A stretch of 64,000 nt of DNA from Calendula officinalis. Lineage: Eukaryota; Streptophyta; Magnoliopsida; Asterales; Asteraceae. The notes beneath the pieces are model-generated. The model did no database searches. It was given only the letters and a program-made list of their open reading frames with translations, and was not told the origin of the DNA. The stretch covers positions 51,104,646-51,168,645 of the forward strand of contig OY970821.1 in NCBI GenBank assembly GCA_963853835.1. Direction: 5' to 3'. This document shows, piece after piece, positions 1 through 14,179 of the stretch (position 1 is its first letter; each line of letters starts with the position of its first letter). Made by a program: the position numbers and the translations under genes.

Positions 1-2110
1 ACTAGATGTCCATAACTGATACTGATGGCCCTTGAACCATTATAACTACTAGCCATGTCCAATAGCCTACAGATATCCATTTTAGAAGTAATAGGTGTCC
101 ATAACCCATAACCATGGTTCTTGAACCATTATAACCACTAGATGTCCATAACTGATACTGATGGCCCATGAACCATTATAACTAGTAACCATGACCAGTA
201 GCCTATATATATCCATTTTACAAGTAATAGGTGTCCTTAACCCATAACCAAGGCCAGTGAACCATTATAACCACTACATGTCCATATCTCATATCGATGG
301 CCCCTTAACCATTATAACTACTAGCCATGACCAATAGTCTATAGATATCCATTTTACAAGTAGTAGGTGTCCATAACCCATAACCATGGTCCTTGAACCA
401 TTATAACAACTAGATGTCCATAACTGATACTGATGGCCCTTGAACCATTATAACTACTAGCCATGACCGATAGCCTATAAATATACATTTTACAAGTAAT
501 AGGTGTCCATAACCCATAACCAAGGCCATTGAACCATTATAACCACTACATGTCCATAACTCATATCGATGGCCCTTGAACCATTATAACTACTAGCCAT
601 AACCAATAGCCTATAGATATCCATTTTAAAAGTAATAGGTGTCCATTACGCATAACAATCGTCCCTGAACCATTATAACCACTAGATTTCCATAACTGAT
701 ACCGATGGCCCTTGAACCATTATAACTACTAGCCATGACCAATAGCCTATAGATATCCATTTTACAAGTAACAGGTGTCCATAACCCATAACCATGGTCC
801 TTGAATCATTATAACCACTAGATGTCCATAACTGATACTGATGGCCCTTGAACCATTATAACTACTAGCCATGTCCAATAGCCTACAGATATCCATTTTA
901 CAAGTAATAGGTGTCCATAACCCATAACCATGGTTCTTGAACCATTATAACCACTAGATGTCCATAACTGATACTGATGGCCCATGAACCATTATAACTA
1001 GTAACCATGACCAGTAGCCTATATATATCCATTTTACAAGTAATAGGTGTCCATAACCCATAACCATGGTTCTTGAACCATTATAACCACTAGATGTCCA
1101 TAACTGATACTGATGGCCCATGAACCATTTTAACTAGTAACCTTGACCAGTACCCTACAGATATCCATTTTACAAGTAATAGGTGTCCATAACCCATAAC
1201 CAAGGCCAGTGAACCATTATAACCACTACATGTCCATATCTCATATCGATGGCCCCTTAACCATTATAACTACTAGCCATGACCAATAGTCTATAGATAT
1301 CCATTTTACAAGTAGTAGGTGTCCATAACCCATAACCATGGTCCTTGAACCATTACAACAACTAGATGTCCATAACTGATACTGATGGCCCTTGAACCAT
1401 TATAACTACTAGCCATGACCGATAGCCTATAAATATACATTTTACAAGTAATAGGTGTCCATAACCCATAACCAAGGCCATTGAACCATTATAACCACTA
1501 CATGTCCATAACTCATATCGATGGCCCTTGAACCATTATAACTACTAGCCATAACCAATAGCCTATAGATATCCATTTTAAAAGTAATAGGTGTCCATTA
1601 CGCATAACAATCGTCCCTGAACCATTATAACCACTAGATTTCCATAACTGATACCGATGACCCTTGAACCATTATAACTACTAGCCATGACCAATAGCCT
1701 ATAGATATCCATTTTACAAGTAACAGGTGTCCATAACCCATAACCATGGTCCTTGAATCATTATAACCACTAGATGTCCATAACTGATACTGATTGCCCT
1801 TGAACCATTATAACTACTAGCCATGTCCAATAGCCTACAGATATCCATTTTACAAGTAATAGGTGTCCATAACCCATAACCATGGTTCTTGAACCATTAT
1901 AACCACTAGATGTCCATAACTGATACTGATGGCCCATGAACCATTATAACTAGTAACCATGACCAGTAGCCTATATATATCCATTTTACAAGTAATAGGT
2001 GTCCTTAACCCATAACCAAGGCCAGTGAACCATTATAACCACTACATGTCCATAACTCATATCGATGGCCCCTGAACCATTATAACTTCTAGCCATGACC
2101 AATACTCTAT
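1..2110. repeat. 7-mer higher-order repeat (952 bp), about two copies
   Basis: Several rare variants repeat at exactly 952 bp (7 x 136). GATTTCCATAACTGATACC occurs at 685 and 1637, the AAGTAACAGGTG variant at 771 and 1723, and the CTCATATCGATGGCCCC monomer at 288 and 1240. At the extreme left the offset is 816 bp (6 monomers), so one copy differs by a single monomer. The block ends near the truncated SINE-like remnant at 2124. Confidence 0.75.
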
Positions 2111-2123
2111 AGATTTCCATTTT

Positions 2124-2203
2124 ACCCAGCAACAGGTGCATTCCCCGGTAAATCACCTAACAATGATATCCACACCTCTGCTTGGGCTCGATATACGAGA
2201 CCC
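2124..2203 (-). mobile_element. Truncated copy of the SINE-like insertion
   Basis: About 80 bp matching the distal part of the insertions at 4791, 7247, 9703 and 14180 (CCAGCAACAGGTGCATTCC through ATACGAGACCC). The A-tract and adjoining half are missing. Satellite ending in CATTTTAC joins directly to CCAGCAAC, and the only overlap at the junction is the shared AC. Relative to a full unit about 115 bp is lost, covering satellite and insert together. This is a secondary deletion, not an independent insertion, because the right end is identical to the other copies. Confidence 0.8.
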
Positions 2204-2980
2204 ACCATTATAACAACTAGATGTCCATAACTGATACTGATGGCCCTTGAACCATTATAACTACTAGCCTTGACCGATAGCCTATAAATATACATTTTAC
2301 AAGTAATAGGTGTCCATAACCCATAACCAAGGCCATTGAACCATTATAACCACTACATGTCCATAACTCATATCGATGGCCCTTGAACCATTATAACTAC
2401 TAGCCATGACCAATAGCCTATAGATATCCATTTTAAAAATAACAGGTGTCCATTACGCATAACAATCATCCCTGAACCATTATAACCACTAGATTTCCAT
2501 AACTGATACTGATGGCCCTTGAACCATTATAACTACTAGCCATGACCAATAGCCTATAGATATCCATTTTACAAGTAACAGGTGTCCATAACCCATAACC
2601 ATGGTCCTTGAATCATTATAACCACTAGATGTCCATAACTGATACTGATGGCCCTTGAACCATTATAACTACTAGCCATGTCCAATAGCCTACAGATATC
2701 CATTTTACAAGTTCCATAACCCATAACCATGGTTCTTGAACCATTATAACCAATAGATGTCCATAACTGATACTGATGGCCCATGAACCATTATAACTAG
2801 TAACCATGACCAGTAGCCTATATATATCCATTTTACAAGTAATAGGTGTCCTTAACCCATAACCAAGGCCAGTGAACCATTATAACCACTACATGTCCAT
2901 AACTCATATCGATGGCCCTTGAACCATTATAACTACTAGCCATGACCAATAGCCTATAGATATCCATTTTACAAGTAATA

Positions 2981-3116
2981 GGTGTCCATAACCCATAACC
3001 ATGGTCCTTGAACCATTATAACAACTAGATGTCCATAACTGATACTGATGGCCCTTGAACCATTATAACTACTAGCCATGACCAATAGCTTATAGATATA
3101 CATTTTACGAGTAATA
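2981..3116. repeat. Representative 136-bp monomer with A-B-C subunits
   Basis: This monomer shows the internal structure. Subunit A (2981-3027, 47 bp) starts GGTGTCCATAAC and ends with CCATTATAAC plus AACTA. Subunit B (3028-3074, 47 bp) starts GATGTCCATAAC and ends CCATTATAACTACTA. Subunit C (3075-3116, 42 bp) starts GCCATGACCAATAG and ends CATTTTACGAGTAATA. A and B share the TGTCCATAAC start, a TTGAACCATTATAAC block and equal length. C shares only a loose CCATT...TA end with them. The simplest reading is descent from a unit of about 45 bp that was tripled before the 136-bp form spread; for C this is an inference. Confidence 0.9.
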
Positions 3117-4790
3117 GGTATCCATAACCCACAACCAAGGCCACTGAACCATTATAACCACTACATGTCCATAACTCATATCGATAGCCCTTGAACCATT
3201 ATAACCACTAGCCATGACCAATAGCCTATAGATAACCATTTTACAAGTAATAGGTGTCCATTACCCATAACAATCGTCGTCGAACCATTATAACCACTAG
3301 ATGTCCATAACTGACACTGATAGCCCTTGAACCATTATAACTACTAGCCATCTCCAATAGCCTACAGATATCCATTTTACAAGTAATAGGTGTCCATAAC
3401 CCATAACCATGGTCCTTGAATCATTATAACCACTAGATGTCCATAACTGATACTGATGGCCCTTGAACCATTATAACAACTAGCCATGTCCAATAGCCTA
3501 CAGATATCCATTTTACAAGTAATAGGTATCCATAACCCATAACCAAGGCCAATGAACCATTATAACCACTACATGTCCATAACTCATATCGATGGCCCTT
3601 GTACCATTATAACTACTAGCCATGTCCAATAGCCTACAGATATCCATTTTACAAGTAATAGGTGTCCATAACCCATAACCATGGTTCTTGAACCATTATA
3701 ACCACTAGATGTCCATAACTGATACTGATGGCCCATGAACCAATTTAACTAGTAACCTTGACCAGTACCCTACAGATATCCATTTTACAAGTAATAGGTG
3801 TCCATAACCCATAACCAAGGCCAGTGAACCATTATAACCACTACATGTCCATATCTCATATCGATGGCCCCTTAACCATTATAACTACTAGCCATGACCA
3901 ATAGTCTATAGATATCCATTTTACAAGTAGTAGGTGTCCATAACCCATAACCATGGTCCTTGAACCATTATAACAACTAGATGTCCATAACTGATACTGA
4001 TGGCCCTTGAACCATTATAACTACTAGCCATGACCGATAGCCTATAAATATACATTTTACAAGTAATAGGTGTCCATAACCCATAAACAAGGCCATTGAA
4101 CCATTATAACCACTACATGTCCATAACTCATATCGATGGCCCTTGAACCATTATAACTACTAGCCATAACCAATAGCCTATAGATATCCATTTTAAAAGT
4201 AATAGGTGTCCATTACGCATAACAATCGTCCCTGAACCATTATAACCACTAGATTTCCATAACTGATACCGATGGCCCTTGAACCATTATAACTACTAGC
4301 CATGACCAATAGCCTATAGATATCCATTTTACAAGTAACAGGTGTCCATAACCCATAACCATGGTCCTTGAATCATTATAACCACTAGATGTCCATAACT
4401 GATACTGATGGCCCTTGAACCATTATAACTACTAGCCATGTCCAATAGCCTACAGATATCCATTTTACAAGTAATAGGTGTCCATAACCCATAACCATGG
4501 TTCTTGAACCATTATAACCACTAGATGTCCATAACTGATACTGATGGCCCATGAACCATTATAACTAGTAACCATGACCAGTAGCCTATATATATCCATT
4601 TTACAAGTAATAGGTGTCCTTAACCCATAACCAAGGCCAGTGAACCATTATAACCACTACATGTCCATAACTCATATCGATGGCCCCTGAACCATTATAA
4701 CTTCTAGCCATGACCAATACTCTATAGATTTCCATTTTACAAGTAATAGGTGTCCATAACCCATAACCATGGTCCTTGAACCATTATAAC

Positions 4791-4932
4791 AAAAAAAAAA
4801 TGGTAAAGGAGTGTACCATTGACACTGGCCACATATTGTGACCGGACACCCGACCCAGCAACAGGTGCATTCCCCGGTAAATCACCTAACAATGATATCC
4901 ACACCTCTGCTTGGGCTCGATATACGAGACCC
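4791..4932 (-). mobile_element. Short SINE-like insertion in the satellite, 142 bp
   Basis: 142 bp unrelated to the satellite, inserted inside subunit A. It starts with ten A on the plus strand (TTTTTTTTTT on the minus strand) and ends GAGACCC. The 11 bases ACCATTATAAC are present both before (4780-4790) and after (4933-4943), although the subunit should carry them once, so this is a target-site duplication; it could extend to 13 bp with AA. Read on the minus strand the insert ends in a T-tract, as some plant SINEs do. Near its 5' end it has TCGAGCCC, a weak match to a Pol III B box. It could be a 5'-truncated SINE, but I cannot name a family. The minus-strand frame crossing it joins satellite to insert and is not a gene. 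Confidence 0.7.
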
Positions 4933-7246
4933 ACCATTATAACAACTAGATGTCCATAACTGATACTGATGGCCCTTGAACCATTATAACTACTAGCCAT
5001 GACCGATAGCCTATAAATATACATTTTACAAGTAATAGGTGTCCATAACCCATAACCAAGGCCATTGAACCATTATAACAACTACATGTCCATAACTCAT
5101 ATCGATGGCCCTTGAACCATTATAACTACTAGCCATGACCAATAGCCTATAGATATCCATTTTAAAAGTAACAGGTGTCCATTACGCATAACAATCATCC
5201 CTGAACCATTATAACCACTAGATTTCCATAACTGATACTGATGGCCCTTGAACCATTATAACTACTAGCCATGACCAATAGCCTATAGATATCCATTTTA
5301 CAAGTAACAGGTGTCCATAACCCATAACCATGGTCCTTGAATCATTATAACCACTAGATGTCCATAACTGATACTGATGGCCCTTGAACCATTATAACTA
5401 CTAGCCATGTCCAATAGCCTACAGATATCCATTTTACAAGTTCCATAACCCATAACCATGGTTCTTGAACCATTATAACCACTAGATGTCCATAACTGAT
5501 ACTGATGGCACATGAACCATTATAACAGTAACCATGACCAGTAGCCTATATATATCCATTTTACAAGTAATAGGTGTCCTTAACCCATAACCAAGGCCAG
5601 TGAACCATTATAACCACTACATGTCCATAACTCATATCGATGGCCCTTGAACCATTATAACTACTAGCCATGACCAATAGCCTATAGATATCCATTTTAC
5701 AAGTAATAGGTGTCCATAACCCATAACCATGGTCCTTGAACCATTATAACAACTAGATGTCCATAACTGATACTGATGGCCCTTGAACCATTATAACTAC
5801 TAGCCATGACCAATAGCTTATAGATATACATTTTACAAGTAATAGGTATCCATAACCCACAACCAAGGCCATTGAATCATTATAACCACTACATGTCCAT
5901 AACTCATATCGATGGCCCTTGAACCATTATAACCACTAGCCATGACCAATAGCCTATAGATAACCATTTTACAAGTAATAGGTGTCCATTACCCATAACA
6001 ATCGTCGTCGAACCATTATAACCACTAGATGTCCATAACTGACACTTATAGCCCTTGAACCATTATAACTACTAGCCATGTCCAATAGCCTACAGATATC
6101 CATTTTACAAGTAATAGGTGTCCATAACCCATAACCATGGTCCTTGAATCATTATAACCACTAGATGTCCATAACTGATACTGATGGCCCTTGAACCATT
6201 ATAACAACTAGCCATGTCCAATAGCCTACAGATATCCATTTTACAAGTAATAGGTGTCCATAACCCATAACCAAGGCCAGTGAACCATTATAACCACTAC
6301 ATGTCCATATCTCATATCGATGGCCCCTTAACCATTATAACTACTAGACATGACCAATAGTCTATAGATATCCATTTTACAAGTAGTAGGTGTCCATAAC
6401 CCATAACCATGGTCCTTGAACCATTATAACAACTAGATGTCCATAACTGATACTGATGGCCCTTGAACCATTATAACTACTAGCCATGACCGATAGCCTA
6501 TAAATATACATTTTACAAGTAATAGGTGTCCATAACCCATAAACAAGGCCATTGAACCATTATAACCACTACATGTCCATAACTCATATCGATGGCCCTT
6601 GAACCATTATAACTACTAGCCATAACCAATAGCCTATAGATATCCATTTTAAAAGTAATAGGTGTCCATTACGCATAACAATCGTCCCTGAACCATTATA
6701 ACCACTAGATTTCCATAACTGATACCGATGGCCCTTGAACCATTATAACTACTAGCCATGACCAATAGCCTATAGATATCCATTTTACAAGTAACAGGTG
6801 TCCATAACCCATAACCATGGTCCTTGAATCATTATAACCACTAGATGTCCATAACTGATACTGATGGCCCTTGAACCATTATAACTACTAGCCATGTCCA
6901 ATAGCCTACAGATATCCATTTTACAAGTAATAGGTGTCCATAACCCATAACCATGGTTCTTGAACCATTATAACCACTAGATGTCCATAACTGATACTGA
7001 TGGCCCATGAACCATTATAACTAGTAACCATGACCAGTAGCCTATATATATCCATTTTACAAGTAATAGGTGTCCTTAACCCATAACCAAGGCCAGTGAA
7101 CCATTATAACCACTACATGTCCATAACTCATATCGATGGCCCCTGAACCATTATAACTTCTAGCCATGACCAATACTCTATAGATTTCCATTTTACAAGT
7201 AATAGGTGTCCATAACCCATAACCATGGTCCTTGAACCATTATAAC

Positions 7247-7388
7247 AAAAAAAAAATGGTAAAGGAGTGTACCATTGACACTGGCCACATATTGTGACCG
7301 GACACCCGACCCAGCAACAGGTGCATTCCCCGGTAAATCACCTAACAATGATATCCACACCTCTGCTTGGGCTCGATATACGAGACCC
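7247..7388 (-). mobile_element. SINE-like insertion, HOR-amplified copy
   Basis: Same 142-bp insert, same flanking ACCATTATAAC duplication and same position in subunit A as at 4791, exactly 2,456 bp downstream. It was copied as part of the higher-order repeat and did not insert anew. Confidence 0.8.
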
Positions 7389-9702
7389 ACCATTATAACA
7401 ACTAGATGTCCATAACTGATACTGATGGCCCTTGAACCATTATAACTACTAGCCATGACCGATAGCCTATAAATATACATTTTACAAGTAATAGGTGTCC
7501 ATAACCCATAACCAAGGCCATTGAACCATTATAACAACTACATGTCCATAACTCATATCGATGGCCCTTGAACCATTATAACTACTAGCCATGACCAATA
7601 GCCTATAGATATCCATTTTAAAAGTAACAGGTGTCCATTACGCATAACAATCATCCCTGAACCATTATAACCACTAGATTTCCATAACTGATACTGATGG
7701 CCCTTGAACCATTATAACTACTAGCCATGACCAATAGCCTATAGATATCCATTTTACAAGTAACAGGTGTCCATAACCCATAACCATGGTCCTTGAATCA
7801 TTATAACCACTAGATGTCCATAACTGATACTGATGGCCCTTGAACCATTATAACTACTAGCCATGTCCAATAGCCTACAGATATCCATTTTACAAGTTCC
7901 ATAACCCATAACCATGGTTCTTGAACCATTATAACCACTAGATGTCCATAACTGATACTGATGGCACATGAACCATTATAACAGTAACCATGACCAGTAG
8001 CCTATATATATCCATTTTACAAGTAATAGGTGTCCTTAACCCATAACCAAGGCCAGTGAACCATTATAACCACTACATGTCCATAACTCATATCGATGGC
8101 CCTTGAACCATTATAACTACTAGCCATGACCAATAGCCTATAGATATCCATTTTACAAGTAATAGGTGTCCATAACCCATAACCATGGTCCTTGAACCAT
8201 TATAACAACTAGATGTCCATAACTGATACTGATGGCCCTTGAACCATTATAACTACTAGCCATGACCAATAGCTTATAGATATACATTTTACAAGTAATA
8301 GGTATCCATAACCCACAACCAAGGCCATTGAACCATTATAACCACTACATGTCCATAACTCATATCGATGGCCCTTGAACCATTATAACCACTAGCCATG
8401 ACCAATAGCCTATAGATAACCATTTTACAAGTAATAGGTGTCCATTACCCATAACAATCGTCGTCGAACCATTATAACCACTAGATGTCCATAACTGACA
8501 CTTATAGCCCTTGAACCATTATAACTACTAGCCATGTCCAATAGCCTACAGATATCCATTTTACAAGTAATAGGTGTCCATAACCCATAACCATGGTCCT
8601 TGAATCATTATAACCACTAGATGTCCATAACTGATACTGATGGCCCTTGAACCATTATAACAACTAGCCATGTCCAATAGCCTACAGATATCCATTTTAC
8701 AAGTAATAGGTGTCCATAACCCATAACCAAGGCCAGTGAACCATTATAACCACTACATGTCCATATCTCATATCGATGGCCCCTTAACCATTATAACTAC
8801 TAGCCATGACCAATAGTCTATAGATATCCATTTTACAAGTAGTAGGTGTCCATAACCCATAACCATGGTCCTTGAACCATTATAACAACTAGATGTCCAT
8901 AACTGATACTGATGGCCCTTGAACCATTATAACTACTAGCCATGACCGATAGCCTATAAATATACATTTTACAAGTAATAGGTGTCCATAACCCATAAAC
9001 AAGGCCATTGAACCATTATAACCACTACATGTCCATAACTCATATCGATGGCCCTTGAACCATTATAACTACTAGCCATAACCAATAGCCTATAGATATC
9101 CATTTTAAAAGTAATAGGTGTCCATTACGCATAACAATCGTCCCTGAACCATTATAACCACTAGATTTCCATAACTGATACCGATGGCCCTTGAACCATT
9201 ATAACTACTAGCCATGACCAATAGCCTATAGATATCCATTTTACAAGTAACAGGTGTCCATAACCCATAACCATGGTCCTTGAATCATTATAACCACTAG
9301 ATGTCCATAACTGATACTGATGGCCCTTGAACCATTATAACTACTAGCCATGTCCAATAGCCTACAGATATCCATTTTACAAGTAATAGGTGTCCATAAC
9401 CCATAACCATGGTTCTTGAACCATTATAACCACTAGATGTCCATAACTGATACTGATGGCCCATGAACCATTATAACTAGTAACCATGACCAGTAGCCTA
9501 TATATATCCATTTTACAAGTAATAGGTGTCCTTAACCCATAACCAAGGCCAGTGAACCATTATAACCACTACATGTCCATAACTCATATCGATGGCCCCT
9601 GAACCATTATAACTTCTAGCCATGACCAATACTCTATAGATTTCCATTTTACAAGTAATAGGTGTCCATAACCCATAACCATGGTCCTTGAACCATTATA
9701 AC

Positions 9703-9844
9703 AAAAAAAAAATGGTAAAGGAGTGTACCATTGACACTGGCCACATATTGTGAACGGACACCCGACCCAGCAACAGGTGCATTCCCCGGTAAATCACCTA
9801 ACAATGATATCCACACCTCTGCTTGGGCTCGATATACGAGACCC
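9703..9844 (-). mobile_element. SINE-like insertion, HOR-amplified copy
   Basis: Third full copy, again 2,456 bp on. It differs from the previous two by a substitution near 9754 (GTGAACGGAC in place of GTGACCGGAC). Flanks and target duplication are the same, so it shares their single insertion event. Confidence 0.8.
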
Positions 9845-12800
9845 ACCATTATAACAACTAGATGTCCATAACTGATACTGATGGCCCTTGAACCATTATA
9901 ACTACTAGCCATGACCGATAGCCTATAAATATACATTTTACAAGTAATAGGTGTCCATAACCCATAACCAAGGCCATTGAACCATTATAACCACTACATG
10001 TCCATAACTCATATCGATGGCCCTTGAACCATTATAACTACTAGCCATGACCAATAGCCTATAGATATCCATTTTAAAAGTAACAGGTGTCCATTACGCA
10101 TAACAATCATCCCTGAACCATTATAACCACTAGATTTCCATAACTGATACTGATGGCCCTTGAACCATTATAACTACTAGCCATGACCAATAGCCTATAG
10201 ATATCCATTTTACAAGTAACAGGTGTCCATAACCCATAACCATGGTCCTTGAATCATTATAACCACTAGATGTCCATAACTGATACTGATGGCCCTTGAA
10301 CCATTATAACTACTAGCCATGTCCAATAGCCTACAGATATCCATTTTACAAGTTCCATAACCCATAACCATGGTTCTTGAACCATTATAACCACTAGATG
10401 TCCATAACTGATACTGATGGCACATGAACCATTATAACAGTAACCATGACCAGTAGCCTATATATATCCATTTTACAAGTAATAGGTGTCCTTAACCCAT
10501 AACCAAGGCCAGTGAACCATTATAACCACTACATGTCCATAACTCATATCGATGGCCCTTGAACCATTATAACTACTAGCCATGACCAATAGCCTATAGA
10601 TATCCATTTTACAAGTAATAGGTGTCCATAACCCATAACCATGGTCCTTGAACCATTATAACAACTAGATGTCCATAACTGATACTGATGGCCCTTGAAC
10701 CATTAGAACTACTAGCCATGACCAATAGCTTATAGATATACATTTTACAAGTAATAGGTATCCATAACCCACAACCAAGGCCATTGAACCATTATAACCA
10801 CTACATGTCCATAACTCATATCGATGGCCCTTGAACCATTATAACCACTAGCCATGACCAATAGCCTATAGATAACCATTTTACAAGTAATAGGTGTCCA
10901 TTACCCATAACAATCGTCGTCGAACCATTATAACCACTAGATGTCCATAACTGACACTTATAGCCCTTGAACCATTATAACTACTAGCCATGTCCAATAG
11001 CCTACAGATATCCATTTTACAAGTAATAGGTGTCCATAACCCATAACCATGGTCCTTGAATCATTATAACCACTAGATGTCCATAACTGATACTGATGGC
11101 CCTTGAACCATTATAACAACTAGCCATGTCCAATAGCCTACAGATATCCATTTTACAAGTAATAGGTGTCCATAACCCATAACCAAGGCCAATGAATGTC
11201 CATAACTCATATCGATGGCCCTTGTACCATTATAACTACTAGCCATGTCCAATAGCCTACAAATATCCATTTTACAAGTAATAGGTGTCCATAACCCATA
11301 ACCATGGTTCTTGAACCATTATAACCACTAGATGTCCATAACTGATACTGATGGCCCATGAACCATTTTAACTAGTAACCTTGACCAGTACCCTACAGAT
11401 ATCCATTTTACAAGTAATAGGTGTCCATAACCCATAACCAAGGCCAGTGAACCATTATAACCACTACATGTCCATATCTTATATCGATGGCCCCTTAACC
11501 ATTATAACTACTAGCCATGACCAATAGTCTATAGATATCCATTTTACAAGTAGTAGGTGTCCATAACCCATAACCATGGTCCTTGAACCATTATAACAAC
11601 TAGATGTCCATAACTGATACTGATGGCCCTTGAACCATTATAACTACTAGCCATGACCGATAGCCTATAAATTACATTTTACAAGTAATAGGTGTCCATA
11701 ACCCATAACCAAGGCCATTGAACCATTATAACCACTACATGTCCATAACTCATATCGATGGCCCTTGAACCATTATAACTACTAGCCATAACCAATAGCC
11801 TATAGATATCCATTTTAAAAGTAATAGGTGTCCATTACGCATAACAATCGTCCCTGAACCATTATAACCACTAGATTTCCATAACTGATACCGATGGCCC
11901 TTGAAGCATTATAACTACTAGCCATGACCAATAGCCTATAGATATCCATTTTACAAGTAACAGGTGTCCATAACCCATAACCATGGTCCTTGAATCATTA
12001 TAACCACTAGATGTCCATAACTGTTACTGATGGCCCTTGAACCATTATAACTACTAGCCATGTCCAATAGCCTACAGATATCCATTTTACAAGTAATAGG
12101 TGTCCATAACCCATAACCATGGTTCTTGAACCATTATAACCACTAGATGTCCATAACTGATACTGATGGCCCATGAACCATTATAACTAGTAACCATGAC
12201 CAGTAGCCTATATATATCCATTTTACAAGTAATAGGTGTCCTTAACCCATAACCAAGGCCAGTGAACCATTATAACCACTACATGTCCATAACTCATATC
12301 GATGGCCCTTGAACCATTATAACTACTAGCCATGACCAATAGCCTATAGATATCCATTTTACAAGTAATAGGTGTCCATAACCCATAACCATGGTCCTTG
12401 AACCATTATAACAACTAGATGTCCATAACTGATACTGATGGCCCTTGAACCATTATAACTACTAGCCATGACCAATAGCTTATAGATATACATTTTACAA
12501 GTAATAGGTATCCATAACCCACAACCAAGGCCATTGAACCATTATAACCACTACATGTCCATAACTCATATCGATGGCCCTTGAACCATTATAACCACTA
12601 GCCATGACCAATAGCCTATAGATAACCATTTTACAAGTAATAGGTGTCCATTACCCATAACAATCGTCGTCGAACCATTATAACCACTAGATGTCCATAA
12701 CTGACACTGATAGCCCTTGAACCATTATAACTACTAGCCATGTCCAATAGCCTACAGATATCCATTTTACAAGTAATAGGTGTCCATAACCCATAACCAT

Positions 12801-14179
12801 GGTCCTTGAATCATTATAACCACTAGATGTCCATAACTGATACTGATGGCCCTTGAACCATTATAACAACTAGCCATGTCCAATAGCCTACAGATATCCA
12901 TTTTACAAGTAATAGGTGTCCATAACCCATAACCAAGGCCAGTGAACCATTATAACCACTACATGTCCATAACTCATATCGATGGCCCCTTAACCATTAT
13001 AACTACTAGCCATGTCCAATAGCCTACAAATATCCATTTTACAAGTAGTAGGTGTCCATAACCCATAACCATGGTTCTTGAACCATTATAACCACTAGAT
13101 GTCCATAACTGATACTGATGGCCCTTGAACCATTATAACTACTAGCCATGACCGATAGCCTATAAATTACATTTTACAAGTAATAGGTGTCCATAACCCA
13201 TAACCAAGGCCATTGAACCATTATAACCACTACATGTCCATAACTCATATCGATGGCCCCTTAACCATTATAACTACTAGCCATGACCAATAGCCTATAG
13301 ATATCCATTTTAAAAGTAGTAGGTGTCCATAACCCATAACAATCGTCCCTGAACCATTATAACCACTAGATGTCCATAACTGATACTGATGGCCCTTGAA
13401 GCATTATAACTACTAGCCATGACCAATAGCCTATAGATATCCATTTTACAAGTAATAGGTGTCCATAACCCATAACCAAGGTCCTTGAACCATTATAACC
13501 ACTACATGTCCATAACTGTTACCGATGGCCCTTGAACCATTATAACTACTAGCCATAACCAATAGCCTATAGATATCCATTTTACAAGTAATAGGTGTCC
13601 ATTACGCATAACAATCGTCCCTGAACCATTATAACCACTAGATTTCCATAACTGATACCGATGGCCCATGAACCATTATAACTACTAACCATGACCAGTA
13701 GCCTATAGATATCCATTTTACAAGTAACAGGTGTCCATAACCCATAACCATGGTCCTTGAACCATTATAACCACTAGATGTCCATAACTGTTACTGATGG
13801 CCCTTGAACCATTATAACTACTAGCCATGACCAATAGCCTACAGATATCCATTTTACAAGTAATAGGTGTCCATAACCCATAACCATGGTTCTTGAACCA
13901 TTATAACCACTAGATGTCCATAACTGATACTGATGGCCCATGAACCATTATAACTAGTAACCATGACCAGTAGCCTATATATATCCATTTTACAAGTAAT
14001 AGGTGTCCTTAACCCATAACCAAGGCCAGTGAACCATTATAACCACTACATGTCCATAACTCATATCGATGGCCCCTGAACCATTATAACTTCTAGCCAT
14101 GACCAATACTCTATAGATTTCCATTTTACAAGTAATAGGTGTCCATAACCCATAACCATGGTCCTTGAACCATTATAAC

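Larger units (their letters stand above)
3791..11158. repeat. 2,456-bp higher-order repeat, three in-register copies
   Basis: Copies at 3791-6246, 6247-8702 and 8703-11158 align base for base with few substitutions. The length is accounted for exactly: 17 monomers (2,312 bp), minus 8 bp from a monomer reading CAAGTTCCATAAC (g at 5440, 7896, 10352), minus 1 bp in a CATTATAACAGTAACC monomer, plus the 142-bp insert and its 11-bp target duplication. The left edge lies in a shared CCATTTTACAA near 3770-3790. The right edge lies before 11191, where CCAATGAATG departs from the copies. The preceding unit (2203 to 4932) is 2,729 bp, about two monomers longer. Confidence 0.9.

Noticed and set aside
3266..3282. 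CG-containing variant AATCGTCGTCGAACC as a possible CENP-B-box-like site
   Set aside because: It lacks the TTCG and CGGG blocks at the required spacing and occurs only in a subset of monomers. It is a monomer variant.
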